Assembly: GCF_001625305.1 (NCBI RefSeq)
Contig: NW_017802379.1
Coordinates: forward strand, 702,910-766,909
Source: Branchiostoma belcheri
Lineage: Eukaryota > Chordata > Leptocardii > Amphioxiformes > Branchiostomatidae
Direction of reading: 5' to 3'
Length of the DNA: 64,000 nt
Below, in pieces: positions 1-12,619 of the stretch; the stretch's first letter is position 1; every line of letters starts with the position of its first letter. Under the pieces are notes generated by a model. It made no database searches, had not been told where the DNA came from, and was given only the letters and a program-made list of their open reading frames with translations. The translations under genes and the position numbers were made by a program.

Positions 1-388
1 CAATCAAGAGTAACTATTTTTCTAGTTTTCTACTGTATGACTAGTTAACTTTGCTGATTTGTCAAATTTTACATTGTAATAAACCTTAGAACGGAAAATG
101 GGTAATGTATTTTTGTTAGAGGTGTGGTCTTCAAACCATACCATTTCCAGTGAGTTCCACTTGGCCTGCAGGGCAGTTTCTTGTGTCTGTATCTGTACAG
201 GACACATTGTGTCCTATCCACGGTGCCTAACATAGAAACACACATTGTCAAGCATTTTACAACAGTTAACAAATTTTGACCATCACCTGGCCTATAGAAC
301 TGCAGTCAAAAATTCATGCTAAAGCAGGAAGAAGATTAAAGGTATAACATTGGAAAGTGACATATCAAGCTCATAATATAAACTTTAC

Positions 389-1787
389 CTCTGCACATGT
401 TGTTGTGTGCTGGTCTGGTGTGATGATCATGTTGGTCATTACGAAGAAACCATCTCGTTGCTAAAAAGACAAAAAAGGGGGAACATTAGGGTCTTCAGCA
501 TCAAGTCACATTTTTCTTACAATCCAATTTCATTCCAAAGTTAGTTGCTCATTCACACCAAGTCCTCAGTATCTTATTTTCCAACAGTAACTTTATTTAA
601 CAGAAATTTCTATTTGTCAACAAACTCTGTCAACAGATTAATGGTTCACATGCACAGCATGCCAGTTCACTAGAGGATTGATAGGGTAAACATTTCATTA
701 CTCACCAAGACTTTTATGTACACATTTACTATTACCTCTATTCACAGACTATAGAATGTCATACAGTATGTTAATTAATGTATCAAGTATAGCTTTCCTC
801 ACCTGAGGTGGGACCACCAGTCCAGCGATGTCCCAGACGCGATTGAGGTCGCCAATGTCAGACCTGTTAGGGTAGGCCACACCCTTCAGTTTGGTGGACA
901 CAGAACTGACGATGTCCCCAAAGTCCTGGTAACCTTTCTTGTATACAAACACCCATCTGAAACAAGAAAAAACATAAGATTTTACATATTTACTTTATCA
1001 CATTTATGATAAAGAATAGTGTACTCTTGCTCATATTTTGCTCATTTGCAGTTCTTTAGTAAATTATTTATGAAGGGACATGTATCATTTCATATGCCAC
1101 AGCCATGACTAGTGACGTTAATATATGTCAAAGTTCAACAACTTGGATTTCAAATATAGTGAAAGATGCAGTCATGTACATTCTGTTCTATAACATTTAG
1201 CTGTATCATTACAGGTTGAGAACAAGTTCATATGTCCCTGACCATGTACAATTATATAACAATTGTCTGTGCTTTATAGTTTGGGAGAGCATACTTGAAA
1301 ACTATTTTTACTAAATTGATAGACGTAACGTTATATGTATTATGCATGATTATGATATTATGATTATGCATGTATTTCTCAATCACATAACTTACGTGTA
1401 TCATCTAGATGTTGCAACCGAAGACAACATATAAGCCACTGCAGATATCATAACTTGCTGCATAACTTATTCTTTGGTTTAATAAATATGTTTGCTCATT
1501 CTTTCGCGCCCCTCCCCCCTTTTCCACGAATTCCGCAACGCACAAGTTGAAAGTATGGCCCATTTCCTGGAGTAAAAACCGAGTCCTTCTCACCCGATAA
1601 TGTACCCGATGATGCCCAGCTGTATGACCCTGTTGATGAGTCCGACTTTCTTGTTCTTGATGTGCACGATTCTCGGCGTGTCGTACTCAAACACCACCTG
1701 TACGATCTGCTGGCAAATACTCGGCCGTCCGCCATGTTGGCACTCTCTTTCTTCTGGGGTTCTAAACCCGGAAGTAAGCCGTGTCAC
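389..1787 (-). CDS. P2X: P2X purinoceptor, 5' exons (partial, continues off the left edge)
   Basis: ATP-gated trimeric cation channel of the plasma membrane. Three exons are visible: 1787-1594, 956-803 and 460-389, joined in phase (GG|A, then phase 0 at CAG). Exon 1 encodes the cytosolic N-terminus with the family signature [15 protein letters not shown], including the conserved T-P-R phosphorylation site, and runs into TM1. Exon 2 continues with [10 protein letters not shown] and carries VSTKLKG, whose two lysines bind ATP in characterised P2X subunits. Exon 3 is 72 bp, the usual length for this P2X exon, and encodes [12 protein letters not shown]. The start at 1787 is the first in-frame ATG and gives an N-terminus about 15 residues longer than in vertebrates. 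I could not place exon 4 in positions 1-380 with confidence. The ectodomain bulk, TM2 and C-tail lie outside the window. Subtype cannot be assigned. Confidence 0.9.
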
Positions 1788-2925
1788 CCAGGGGTTTTAC
1801 AGTACAACGTTTCTTACCTTTTCCTCGAAAAATATTACACCTTTTACCCGTTACATAATCATTCAATGCAAAGATACGGATGGATATATTTTTCAGAAAG
1901 CAGCTCTATATGGGGATAAATGTATTTTGCCAATAATGGCAACAATCTTAGCTCAGACAGAATATTGAAAACCTCCTTCTTCAGCCTCCGGAAAATACAA
2001 TGGCCGTCACCTGTTGTGCAAACAAAACCTCGTGATGGTGATGGAATCCTGTGACCTTCCCGGGACACTCCTTTCAGGGATTTCATGTAAAATATTATAT
2101 GTGTAACGTTAAGGTTGTGTCTGACTAGTGTAGTATATTTTGTTCAACGTGGTGCCCAGTAATGGCAGTATATCAGCTATTGCTGCATGGGTATTACTAT
2201 TACTAAGCCAGTGTATTGTATTGTTGCTACTTAGTCTTAGCCTCCTTCGCAGTCTTGTTGGGCGTCGGCGTATTTTTTCTCTGAGCGCGAAACCTTCTCT
2301 CCGTGGCAAAAACTCCCTCGGCAGCAAATCGTCCTCCGCGGGGGCACATTACTTGCGTCGCTCAGAGAATAAATAACGCCGACGCCCAACAAGACTGCGA
2401 AGGAGGCTAACCTAGTCTTAGCTACCTGAAATCTCGGAAAACTCTCACTCTTCACTTTATAGTATTGCCATTCCTTTTTTTTTATTACCTACTTAGAAAA
2501 AGAACTGTTAATACGGGGCAAAATCATCATTCACTTCTATCCAGCTCGTTACAAATGTAGCAATAATGTGCCAGTAAATAACGTTATAAATTATAATAAA
2601 GGTGAAGACAAGAAAGAAATGGAAGAAAATGTGTTTCAAACTTATCACAAAATATCAGACAAGTCCAATTAATTTTCACGTCACATGTTACGTTCAAGAA
2701 ACAAATTCCAAAGTCCAAAACCTCTCCCCTTGCCCGATTGCGTCAGAAGTTTGCATTTCCCGCCACTTTCAGCCTGATGACGTCAAGAAGTTACGCCCTG
2801 CAACCTTTGACCTCGCCGTATTTCGCGGTTTGACAGGTGAAACATCACTATTTCCGCTAATTGTACGCGTTTTACTACGAAAAGAGGAACTTTGGCCGCG
2901 ACAGCGTCGTTCCTTCTTCTGCTAC
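1788..2925. other. Intergenic spacer between divergent P2X and NUDT9 genes
   Basis: About 1.1 kb separates the two start codons, which are transcribed away from each other. The only recognisable element is a MITE at 2238-2409. No canonical TATA box stands out beside either start. A shared promoter region is an inference from the arrangement. Confidence 0.5.
2238..2409. mobile_element. MITE with TAGCCTC/GAGGCTA inverted ends
   Basis: The first ~50 bases (TAGCCTCCTTCGCAGTCTTG onward) are repeated in inverted orientation at the right end, leaving a short non-palindromic centre. No coding capacity. Shares terminal bases and design with the elements at 32404, 37032, 40290, 40971 and 46173. Confidence 0.75.
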
Positions 2926-5900
2926 ATGCCTTCAGGAAACCTGGTGCTTTTTGTATCGGAGGTTTTCGGAGTTTTGAAGGGTTTCGGGCGGTTGAAAGCA
3001 GGTGAGTACGCTAGCTAAGCACTAGCAACGTTCTGTGTGTTTGCCAACAATAGTGGGAGGGGGGCAAACCTAAATGTTTACACCGGTACTCTCAGTGCTG
3101 GGTTAAATAAGCCGTAAACCACAGGTTGTATTAGAGTCTACTCTATGTAACTGTTCTGATTTCTCTTTCTTGAAGTATTGTCGTGTCAATCGTATTCAAT
3201 ACATAATCCATATGCTTCTTGATAAGTTAGAAAATATCTGAGTCTGAGTATCTTTATAACCAGTGTAACAACCCTTCGTTGTAATTGTTACAGTCCCGCT
3301 TTGCAGGCATGTGGCGCAACAACAGCTGACTTATGTTTCATCGATTCACTAAACGACTTGTTACACCTTTGCACATCTAACTTAAAGCGTTGTTTTATAC
3401 AGCTATCTGGTGATGATGCCTCTTCTTCTTCTTCTTCTACTGATAATGCCATTTGTCGAGAAGTCAGCAATAGCTGGCATGCTGGCAGAACATTGTGTTA
3501 AGTGCCTTTCCTAAGGGCTCAGCGTAGGGGCATGTAGGTGGGATTGAACCCAGGAGGCTAGGACCCATGGGTTCCGGGCCAAATGCTCTATCATTACGCC
3601 ACACAATGCCTCTACTGTACTTGGATGAACAAGTTCAATATTTGAGTGTTTTACTCCTAGGCTCTTCTCCAAATTCATGTACACCTCAAACTGTCCAAGT
3701 GTGGAGAAAAAACACGAAAGCAATTTGCGGATCAGTTTGGGCAAAGTGGTGAGGCAGCTGAGGCTAATCTGATCAAGAGATCTTCACTAATCTAATAAAG
3801 ATAGAGATGGATAATAGGCAGAAATGAGTTAAAATGGCAAGAAACCAATCATCCTTTGCAGGTAAAAACTCCTTTCCCTAAGGGCCACATACCGGTATGT
3901 GATAATGGAAACAATGTACACCTGGTACGTACAATGTAGTGTGTCCATCACAGTATCAACGTATCAGAGCTACAGAACTTCAGACTATGTAGTCATTGTT
4001 TACATCTGATAAAACCATTGGAAATCATTAAAGGTACAATGTACACTGTACTTTGTCTCAATGAGATACGTGTACAGTTAAAAACATAGTCCTGAGCTAT
4101 GTTTTGTTCTTCAGTCAAATTTTGATGCTATCATCAAGCGTCTGCCAGCATGTTTGATTCAAATATGTTGACTTAAACAAAGTGAGCGTGAGTAGGTTTA
4201 ACAGAACCAGTTGAACACAATAGCACAGGATGACATATTGGACAGGGTGACATATTGGACTGTGATCGGTCTCTCTGAGATTATCATGTAAACAGGTGTA
4301 ACCAGGTTATGCAAATATGAACACTAAATGCAAGAGGTACACCTGTACCGCAATCTAATGTTGATCAATTTTTCTAAAGAGGTGAAATCAGCTTAGGTTT
4401 TTACTGGCATTGGCCCTTTTTTGAATTTGGAGTAATATTTGCAGTTATGTAACAATAGTTTCTGATTACATAATGCAAGTGCTTCATGTTGCAAATGTTA
4501 AGTGGTAGCAATGTTTTGCCTTAAAGCTTGAACTGGTCTTTCAACATACTTGACTTAGAGATACTCATTTGCATATTTTTGAATGTTATGGGTGTGACAA
4601 CCGTCAGTGAGTATAACCGAGGTGTGTGATAATTCAATTTATCACTGGAAAGTCTGCTTCCATTGTATGTTAAGTGAGTGTTAAGTTACATGTATTTTGA
4701 TAGTGGTCTGTGAATAATTAATGTAATTGGTACTTATACAAAGTACAGGTATTTATCCAAGTCACGATTCAAAAGCCACTTCCTGATTGTTGATTCCGAC
4801 TGCACCAGGTGTAATGGACTAGAAGTAAAGTTAGATCAAGCGACCATGTTCTTTGATATCTGACAGGGACTGGGGTAGTGTTTCATCTCTTGGTCATGAA
4901 GCAATTTCTAATAAGGGTTTCAGATTTCTCAGGAAAGTCGTATGGAATCACATTAACAGTACCATCCTTGCATAGCTCAAATTGTTGCTCCCTACCCTTA
5001 CTAGTACATACACATATATGTTGTTACATGTACATACATGTGCGTGTGTACAATCATGACCATATAGTATATTTGTTTTACTGCCATACAATGATACATT
5101 GTACCATGTACGATTGTCGAGCAATAAAGTTCAATCACAAAAATAGACACTTTAATGAAAATGAACAATTTCAGTCTTCTAACAACCTCTTTTTTTTCCA
5201 CAGGTGCCACAGGTTCCTGGTGTATGGGCCAAGGTTGCAGTTCTGCCTCTGCAAGTGTTACATATTCTCGCTGTGCCATGTCCTCTGACTGTGCGAAGTT
5301 TGTCCACACAAAGTCTCGGTCCTCTCCGTACTCGCGGTCCGACTGTAACCGGCAGCTGTTCACAGATGAGCTGGTGAAATGGGACGTAGATTTCCCAGAC
5401 TACAGACCAGAGGAGTACACGGCTCCGGCAGTCGCCAAGGGACCAGTATGGGCAGACCTCCGGCAGAGTAGGGCGATTTTGTCTTGTGGTGTATTTGAAT
5501 TTGTAAATTACTGATTATGGTACATTGTATTAGAGTTACTGTAACTGTAACTGTGACTTTACGCTTGAATTTTGCAGTCAAATAAGAACATTTGAGAGGA
5601 AAGGGTTACAAAAATACATTTATGGATCTACATAGCTACCAGAATAGTTGTTTTTTTGTAAAAATTCAATTTGAAAATTCCCTCAGACATACTAGTACAA
5701 ATGTACCCTTTTACCACCATAACCACATTATGATGTACATTTCATAAGCTATATATACCAGGCCTTTCCAAGGTGTTATGGATACTAAAATTCAGGACTA
5801 ATTGGCCAGGAGACTGTTTGTTGAGTGTGTCTGAAGAGTAACATATTCCCATGGAACTACTGTTAGTGTTACAGTACATTTCACCTCAGATTCCTATCGC

Positions 5901-8441
5901 TGTATTCTTGTTGACATGTCACTCTGAATGATGTGTCTCTTTTCTTCCCAGTAAGCTGCAATCGGTCAAGTGGAACCAGGAAGATGGGAAAGTAAACAGG
6001 GTTAGCTTCACAGGGCCGTACCAGATAGTCAACGGTTTACCAAGGTAAATAACAATAGTCAAACCTGTGCTATAGTGACCACCTCTACATAAGGACCATC
6101 TGGCCAATGATATACATTTGTACAGTCAAACCCGCGCTAGTGACCACCTTTGCATATAAGTACCACCTGGCCATTGTTGCCAATAGTGGCCAACTGGCCA
6201 CCTGTCCACAGTACTACTGGTGATTTCTTCAAGTCCCTTGGGTGGTTGCTACTAGTAATTTGTCTTTGGGTGGTTATCTGAGAATCTTAATGACTCAAAT
6301 TTGAATGCAGTGTGTGATAACTTTCTTTGTTTTAGTCTTCAATTTTATTAGCATTGAAGCATTTCCATGCCATTTTAGGATCTCAAAACTTGAAGGTTAC
6401 ATGTTATAGGTATCTTTAAGAGATTCTCAATGCCGAATAATCAATGGATATTCTGTTGCCCATTTCAGGAACCCTATAGGACGTACAGGGCTCACGGGAA
6501 GAGGGCTGCTGGGAAAATGGGGACCAAACCATGCGGCAGACCCCATCGTCACAAGGTCGGCACTATTATAGTTTGTATTATAGTACTTAACAATTGTTAA
6601 ATACTATAATTATTATGATATAAAATAGCACTAAAGTTGGGAAGAGGGTATCATTTTCCAATAGATTATTTTTCAATGATTACATTGTAAGCAGGCTTTT
6701 AGCAGAATTACACTGTGTTTTGTAAACTAGTGGTCACTTTATCCTATACTATGATAGTATGCATAGTATACATACTTTGTAAAATGACATCTTTTTCCCA
6801 ATTTTATTGCTGTTTTAACTGCAGATGTTAACGAAACAACGTTGTTTGGCTTTGTATTCTACAAAATATCAAGAGATATGTTCAATACAACTCCCATTCA
6901 CAATTGTGCAAACTTAGCATTGTGATTTTCCATGAAGATTTGAACTAAACCAGACATTTTCCCCTCCTGTCCTGTTCCCAGGTGGAAGATCTCCTCCTCA
7001 GGACAGGTAGAGAAACACCCGACCTCAGGTGACCCTGTTCTACAGTTTGTGGCTATCAAGAGAGGAGACACAGGAGAGTGGGCTATACCTGGGGTGAGTC
7101 ACAACTCTGAATACTCAATACTTCACAAGCCATGCTGTTCTTCAATGAGTCCAATATACATGTACATATAGGTATTAGCTGTTAATGTGAACCTGAAAGA
7201 GTATTATATGGCCTCCATCAGTCCATAATTATATATTGACCACGGTGAAATCTTAAGTGTACTCCGAATACTAAATACTTTATTTTACAAGACATGCTGT
7301 TGCTCAATGAATTAGATTCCAATATAGTGTGCTTGCTGGTGCCAATGCTGTTAATTGAACCTGATTGAACCTGGAAGAGTATCATGTAGCCTCCATTGGT
7401 CCAAAGTGCATGAGCCCTAAAACTTTGGCTATGGCTAAACAATCCTATACAACATTGCTAGTCTAGCAGAGAAATTCCTATGAATTTTCAGCATCATGTA
7501 TAAGTTTTGTATCTTCTTTGTGGAAGATTTAATGCACATGACATATGAAAGTCTCCTCACAATAAATAATTCATATTCCAATCTCCTTGAAAGCTGAAAC
7601 GTGACCGCCATACGATGGTTTGTTTACATCACAGGGGATGGTGGATGTGGGTGAGAATGTTTCGCTGACGTTAAAGCGTGAGTTTGGTGAGGAAACGATG
7701 AACTCGCTTCTCGCTTCACCTGAGGAGAAGAAGGAAATAGAGAACAACTTAGCCAAGCTGTTCAGCCATGGGGAAGAGGTCAGAGTTCAAACATTGATTG
7801 TCACAATGTTTTTCAATAGAACAAGAGTAAAACATGTATAAACATGATCTCTGCACTTTATTAACCGGTAATATCAACTTATTTTCCTATAGAAAGTCTG
7901 CACACCCAACACACTTATGAGAACACAATTCAACACACTATTTCCCTTAATCACGAATAAATGATTGCCTTTATCCTACATACATATACATTTATACCAC
8001 CCTCACAACTAAAGAGTAGTTGAATATGTCGATAAACACACATATGGGTGAATTATAGACCCAAAGAACACTCACTGCTGGTATCTGCTTGTCCATATAT
8101 ACTATTCTTACATGCTTGTCTCAGGGTTTGATTTCTTGCACAGTGACAGTAAATGCCTTGATTTTCATCTGTTGTAGCCACGTTTGCCTAATAGAATGTC
8201 TCCCATCCAGGTTTATAAAGGCTACGTGGACGACCCCCGTAACACAGACAACGCCTGGATGGAGACCGTAGCCGTCAACTTCCATGACGAAGACGGGAAC
8301 AGCGTGGCGCGGTTTAACCTCCAGGCCGGCGACGATGCCAACGCCGTGAAGTGGATGGACATCGGCAGCGAGCTTCGACTTTTCGCCAGCCACAAACACT
8401 TCCTAAAGAAGGTGGCAAGCAATAGGAAAGCACACTGGTAG
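2926..8441 (+). CDS. NUDT9: ADP-ribose pyrophosphatase, NUDT9-like
   Basis: Hydrolyses ADP-ribose to AMP and ribose 5-phosphate; the vertebrate enzyme is mitochondrial and is homologous to the TRPM2 C-terminal domain. Exons: 2926-3001, 5204-5467, 5952-6044, 6469-6555, 6982-7093, 7635-7778, 8211-8441; about 335 residues against 350 in human. Strong matches include [61 protein letters not shown] and the terminal AHW. The Nudix box is complete: G-x5-E-x7-REF-G-EE across exon 6, with the glycine split at the exon 5/6 border. Exon 1 is assigned because its donor (GCAG|GTGAGT, phase 1) joins exon 2 in frame and gives a leader with hydrophobic and basic residues. The exon 2/3 junction is off by one base with canonical GT/AG (see findings). 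Every other junction keeps phase. Confidence 0.92.
3490..3608 (-). mobile_element. tRNA-derived SINE copy
   Basis: Read on the minus strand it begins with a tRNA-like head: an A-box-like TGGCGTAATG, then a B-box-like GGGTTCAATCC, then the shared tail complementary to GTGTTAAGTGCCTTTCC. The same layout recurs at 14975, 21755, 28145 and 39125. Lies in NUDT9 intron 1. Confidence 0.7.
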
Positions 8442-11400
8442 CAGTAGTGTCAGGAATATCTGTAAAACACACTCTTTTTACTGTCTTTTTATGTACCAAC
8501 TCCAGACTTTTGCTTAAAGAAAAAAACTCATCTTCAAAAAATAGCTGCACTTTAGCATTAAGAAATACCATACACTTGTCCAATTTCTTACTATTGTACA
8601 TACATGATGTTGTATTAGCACTATGGCAGGTACTAGTACATTATGTTATGAACAATGTTGCATGGCATTTTCATAACATAAAGTTTTAAGCTGTAATGTC
8701 TCCTTTGCGTGATGTTTAGAGCAGTTAAGACTATCATAATAACTACTATAGTTTCAGATATGTATGAAATCAGTCCTGTATCATTGCTAGCCCTAGTTTG
8801 TAGCACTTTTGTGGCAGAGTATGAAAATACCTTCTTCTATATACATGTATCTATAAGGAAAGAGTTAAGTTAAACATAACCAGATGAAGTATTTTCTGAA
8901 AAACAAGATGTCCAGAATAGCATGGAACGGTGTCTTCCCAGATGTTCAGTTCAGTGGAAGAGCCTTAAGCAAAAAATGGCAAGCTTAAGTAAGAAGTATC
9001 CACTTCAACTTTACTTGTAACTGTCTTAGTAAGTTGTTTGTACTGTGAGTCTCTACTATATGTCAAAGAATTTCTTTATCATTTTTCAATGCTGTCTTCC
9101 TTGCCAAGTGTAAGTTAACTGTTGAACGGGCAATGACAGAAAAACTGCTGCTGTACAAGGTTATCTGAAGGATCGGCATTACAGCTTGCCAACAGGGGTT
9201 TATAGCAAGTTGTGCAAATACAGAACGCAAAGGACTTGTGAATGGGAAACATAAGAATGTACATGTATTATGACTGAGGATTATAACTATGTCTCAATAG
9301 GGGAAAAGGATGCATAGGTAGCATGCTTGGTTGTAACAGCAAAGATGTCCTTAGGCCACACCAATTTAATTTGTTGGTTCTCGGATTCGCCTCTTCGTTT
9401 TTTTCTGATTTGCAAAAAAAAAAAATTTAGATTCTGGTCCTGAATCAACTGAAAAATGCTCATGTTTTGCCCCCCAACAGTTGAGGAAAGTCCTTTTCTT
9501 CCTATTTGTTACAGTTTTCCCATCTATCATTGCAGTGGTTTGATTAAAAGTTCAAAATTCAATGTTTAAATTTTAACCCAGCCTTTTGTGTTGACTTCAT
9601 GGCTCATTTTGTAGCATTTAAGCCTATAAATAGTATAATAGGATGCCTAGACCTGTTTTTTTTTTTTCGCCCTGTCGCTTCATATTTTTTCTGAAAAAAT
9701 CCGTGAACCAACAAATTAAATTGGTATGGCCTTATTGTGGCAATACATGTAAGTATGGACTCTGTTAGCATGACATTGTATGAAAGTCTATATTTGACCA
9801 CTGCATGTAATATTATCTAAAGAGAAAGGTGCACATTTTGAGACTTTGTGTGAAAGGTTCTTCATAATTTTGGCTCCTTGGTTATGCCTGCAATCCCAGT
9901 GCAAATGCACTTATTTCTTACACAGGTAAAGAATTATCTGTGGTACATATTTTGGAGTCAAACTCATATCATATGAACCATGCATGTCAAGTATGATAGA
10001 AAATATCATTGACATGTTTAGCTTAAAGGGCAGAGTACTTCTTGACCACTGTGTTGAAATGCTGGGTTCACTGAGAAATTTGTATATGAGCAGCTTTAAT
10101 ATTATGAATAGTTATTGTTTGTATATGGTGTTGATTATTTTATCATAGTAGTTGTTATATTCACAAATCAAGACAGATCCATAGTCTAGGAACTTCTAAG
10201 TTATACATGAGTAGATGTGATTTTAGCACTACAATATAAAAGACTGTACTTAGTACTAGTATCTTGTTCCTTCAAAGCTATTAAGAATCAACTTGTAATG
10301 TTAGAAATACCTACCATTGTCTGGTTGTGATAGTATTTACTGCAGTAACTACCGTTATCTGTATTACAATATTGTACATTTTGTATGTACCGTATAGCCA
10401 CAACCCACCTACCCCCCCACCCCATTCTCTCACATGTGTGTGATGTCAAAGGCAATATAATTAAGATTTCTTAAACATTATACTTGCTATACTATTCGGT
10501 TTGCTTAAATGATGAATCGCTTGATATATATGTTGTGAATTCCATAACATTTGTGAAAATGTCGCTCAGATTTTCATTGAGTAAGCTATGTTATATCTGA
10601 CAGCAATGGATACAAATATTGATTTTATTTTGAATATTACAACGGACTTTTATGATCTGTGTAGTCTAGATGTAGTAAATATGTAGAAACATTGATTTAT
10701 AATAAACAGGATCCATCATCTTTTGACTTCGAACCTTTTGTTAAAAATTAATGGAAACCTAATGTAATATATATTTTGTATAAGCTATACTATTTTCTAT
10801 GTCTTCTTCTTGAAATTTGTTTCTATTCGTGGCAACAAACGTAGTATTAATTTAGCACTTCTTGTAGTACTAATACACTGCATTTGTTAGCGATTTTGAA
10901 TATGTCTCTGCCCCCATAAAGCAAATGGTATCGTCCGACGTGGGAGTGTTGAAAAACCAGTTGGTCCTCTGACGTTGGAGGTGTCAAAACAAGTCTCCTC
11001 GCTGGGTACTGGGTCAGGTCAGCAATACTCTACCACCTCTCCGGACTTACCTGGTCAACTGACTCACGTAGGTACGGCACTTTGGCATTTTCTTGACGTT
11101 TTGGACACACTTGCGACATTTTATTGTTAATATATAGAACTTGTAAAATTGTTCTAACGTCCTAAGCCACGCCCCTTCCAATACCCGAGTATATTGACTC
11201 TCCATTCTAACTCATGTCAATCAAAGACAATGTAATTTGTCGATTTAGTAACTGTAATGAGATTTTTTTTTCTGTCAATTTTTCTGAAAGACGACAGTTG
11301 TGATTATGTGTCCGGGTGGCATCTTTGCGATGGCGCGAAAAGTCGTTTCGTGTGAAAGTTTCGCACGAATTAACCCGTGTGCAGACAATGTCCTTCGGTG

Positions 11401-12619
11401 TTTGGGCATTCCGATGTTTTCGTTCGACCCTCAGGCGATATTTCCCCACACTTAAGTTTCTTTGTGCTCTAGAACGAACTAACCCCAATGGCAGGTGGTC
11501 AGAAGATGCCCAACCTGTTCTATTCTGTGAGAGAGAAAAAATCACAAGAATTATAAATCATACATGTGACGTAGTCATCCAAATTTGGACATGATCCACT
11601 CCCGCGCCTTCTGTGATCAGACTGGATTGTCAGACGCCGACGACATTTTGGGCCTGGGTGCGGCCTTCATTCCGGTCAATACGCATTAAGTTAGCACAAA
11701 AGCTGAAGCAACACGTAGATATAGGTGTTGTTACAAACGTAAATTCCCACAAGTCTCCAAGCTATGAAGTGTAGTACTTATGTAATGTTTCAAAATTACG
11801 ATTGATCACAATGTTATACCGAATCTCATAGTCATTGAAGGAGCAGAAGTAATATATTGTGTTTCCGACTCAACCAGGTATAAAAGAGTTAATTACCGTG
11901 GATTAAAACAATTACACAACAGACTACAAAAACAGAAGAAAATAAAGATTTGCCCTGTTCACTTCTTCGCCAGAGTTTGTATTTGTCATGTCCGTTGAAA
12001 GTATATGTTAAAGCTACTGTGTACTGTACATTGTGCTCTGTATGAAATGGCACACTCTGCATCTTCGCCGTATTTTTGACATTAACTTGATTTTGTTTGG
12101 GTGTTAGCCATTTCAAGTTTTCCATGACACATAAGTTAATGTCGTTGACATTTATGTCACCCAGAAATCACTGAAAAATATTTATCACTACTTCTTCTCA
12201 AAATAAAGTTAGAAGGCAAAAAATGGCCACCCTGTTTTGTTATGTAATTATTGATAATTATACCTATCATCACTTCTGTTTCCTGTCATCAAATGGTTAG
12301 AAAGAAGAAAGGAGAATTCTTCTCTCACTGACTGATTACAGGTTTGTGTACAAAGCATAAGCTGAAAAAGTATAATCTAAAGATTACGAGTTCAAATCCC
12401 GCGTCTGAATCTCATGACTCGCACCCTGTCCAGTATTTAACGTTCTTTCAGAGCACACACTAGAGCTGACATACGTTTATATTCAAGGAGGCACGTGCAC
12501 ATTACACCTGATCTTTGTAAACTTAATAACATGTAAAAGTTATACCTGTACTTGTAACCACCTGTCCATGGAGACAACTTTTGGAAACTTAAGATTTTTT
12601 TCTCCCAGGTCCAGACACC
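8442..12619. other. NUDT9 3' flank and intergenic region
   Basis: AT-rich sequence with no recognisable exons. It begins with the NUDT9 3' UTR; AATAAA near 10702 could be a distal polyadenylation signal. A 382-bp inverted-repeat element occupies 9352-9733. A 32-codon reading frame at 11591-11689 and the GC-richer stretch at 11290-11660 may belong to an unrecognised 5' exon of the downstream gene, but I cannot support this. Confidence 0.5.
9352..9733. mobile_element. Non-autonomous inverted-repeat element
   Basis: The left end TAGGCCACACCAATTTAATT continues into TTGTTGGTTCTCGGATT. The right end is its near-perfect reverse complement (AATCCGTGAACCAACAAATT onward). The arms are about 37 bp, and the centre is T-rich with no reading frame. 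A different family from the TAGCCTC elements. Confidence 0.65.

Noticed and set aside
69..272. Possible P2X exon 4
   Set aside because: Acceptor-like sites exist, but neither frame shows the expected cysteine-rich ectodomain start.
11591..11689. 32-codon reading frame starting MIHSRAFCDQTG
   Set aside because: GC-rich and exon-like, but no donor joins it to the downstream gene and no homology is recognised.
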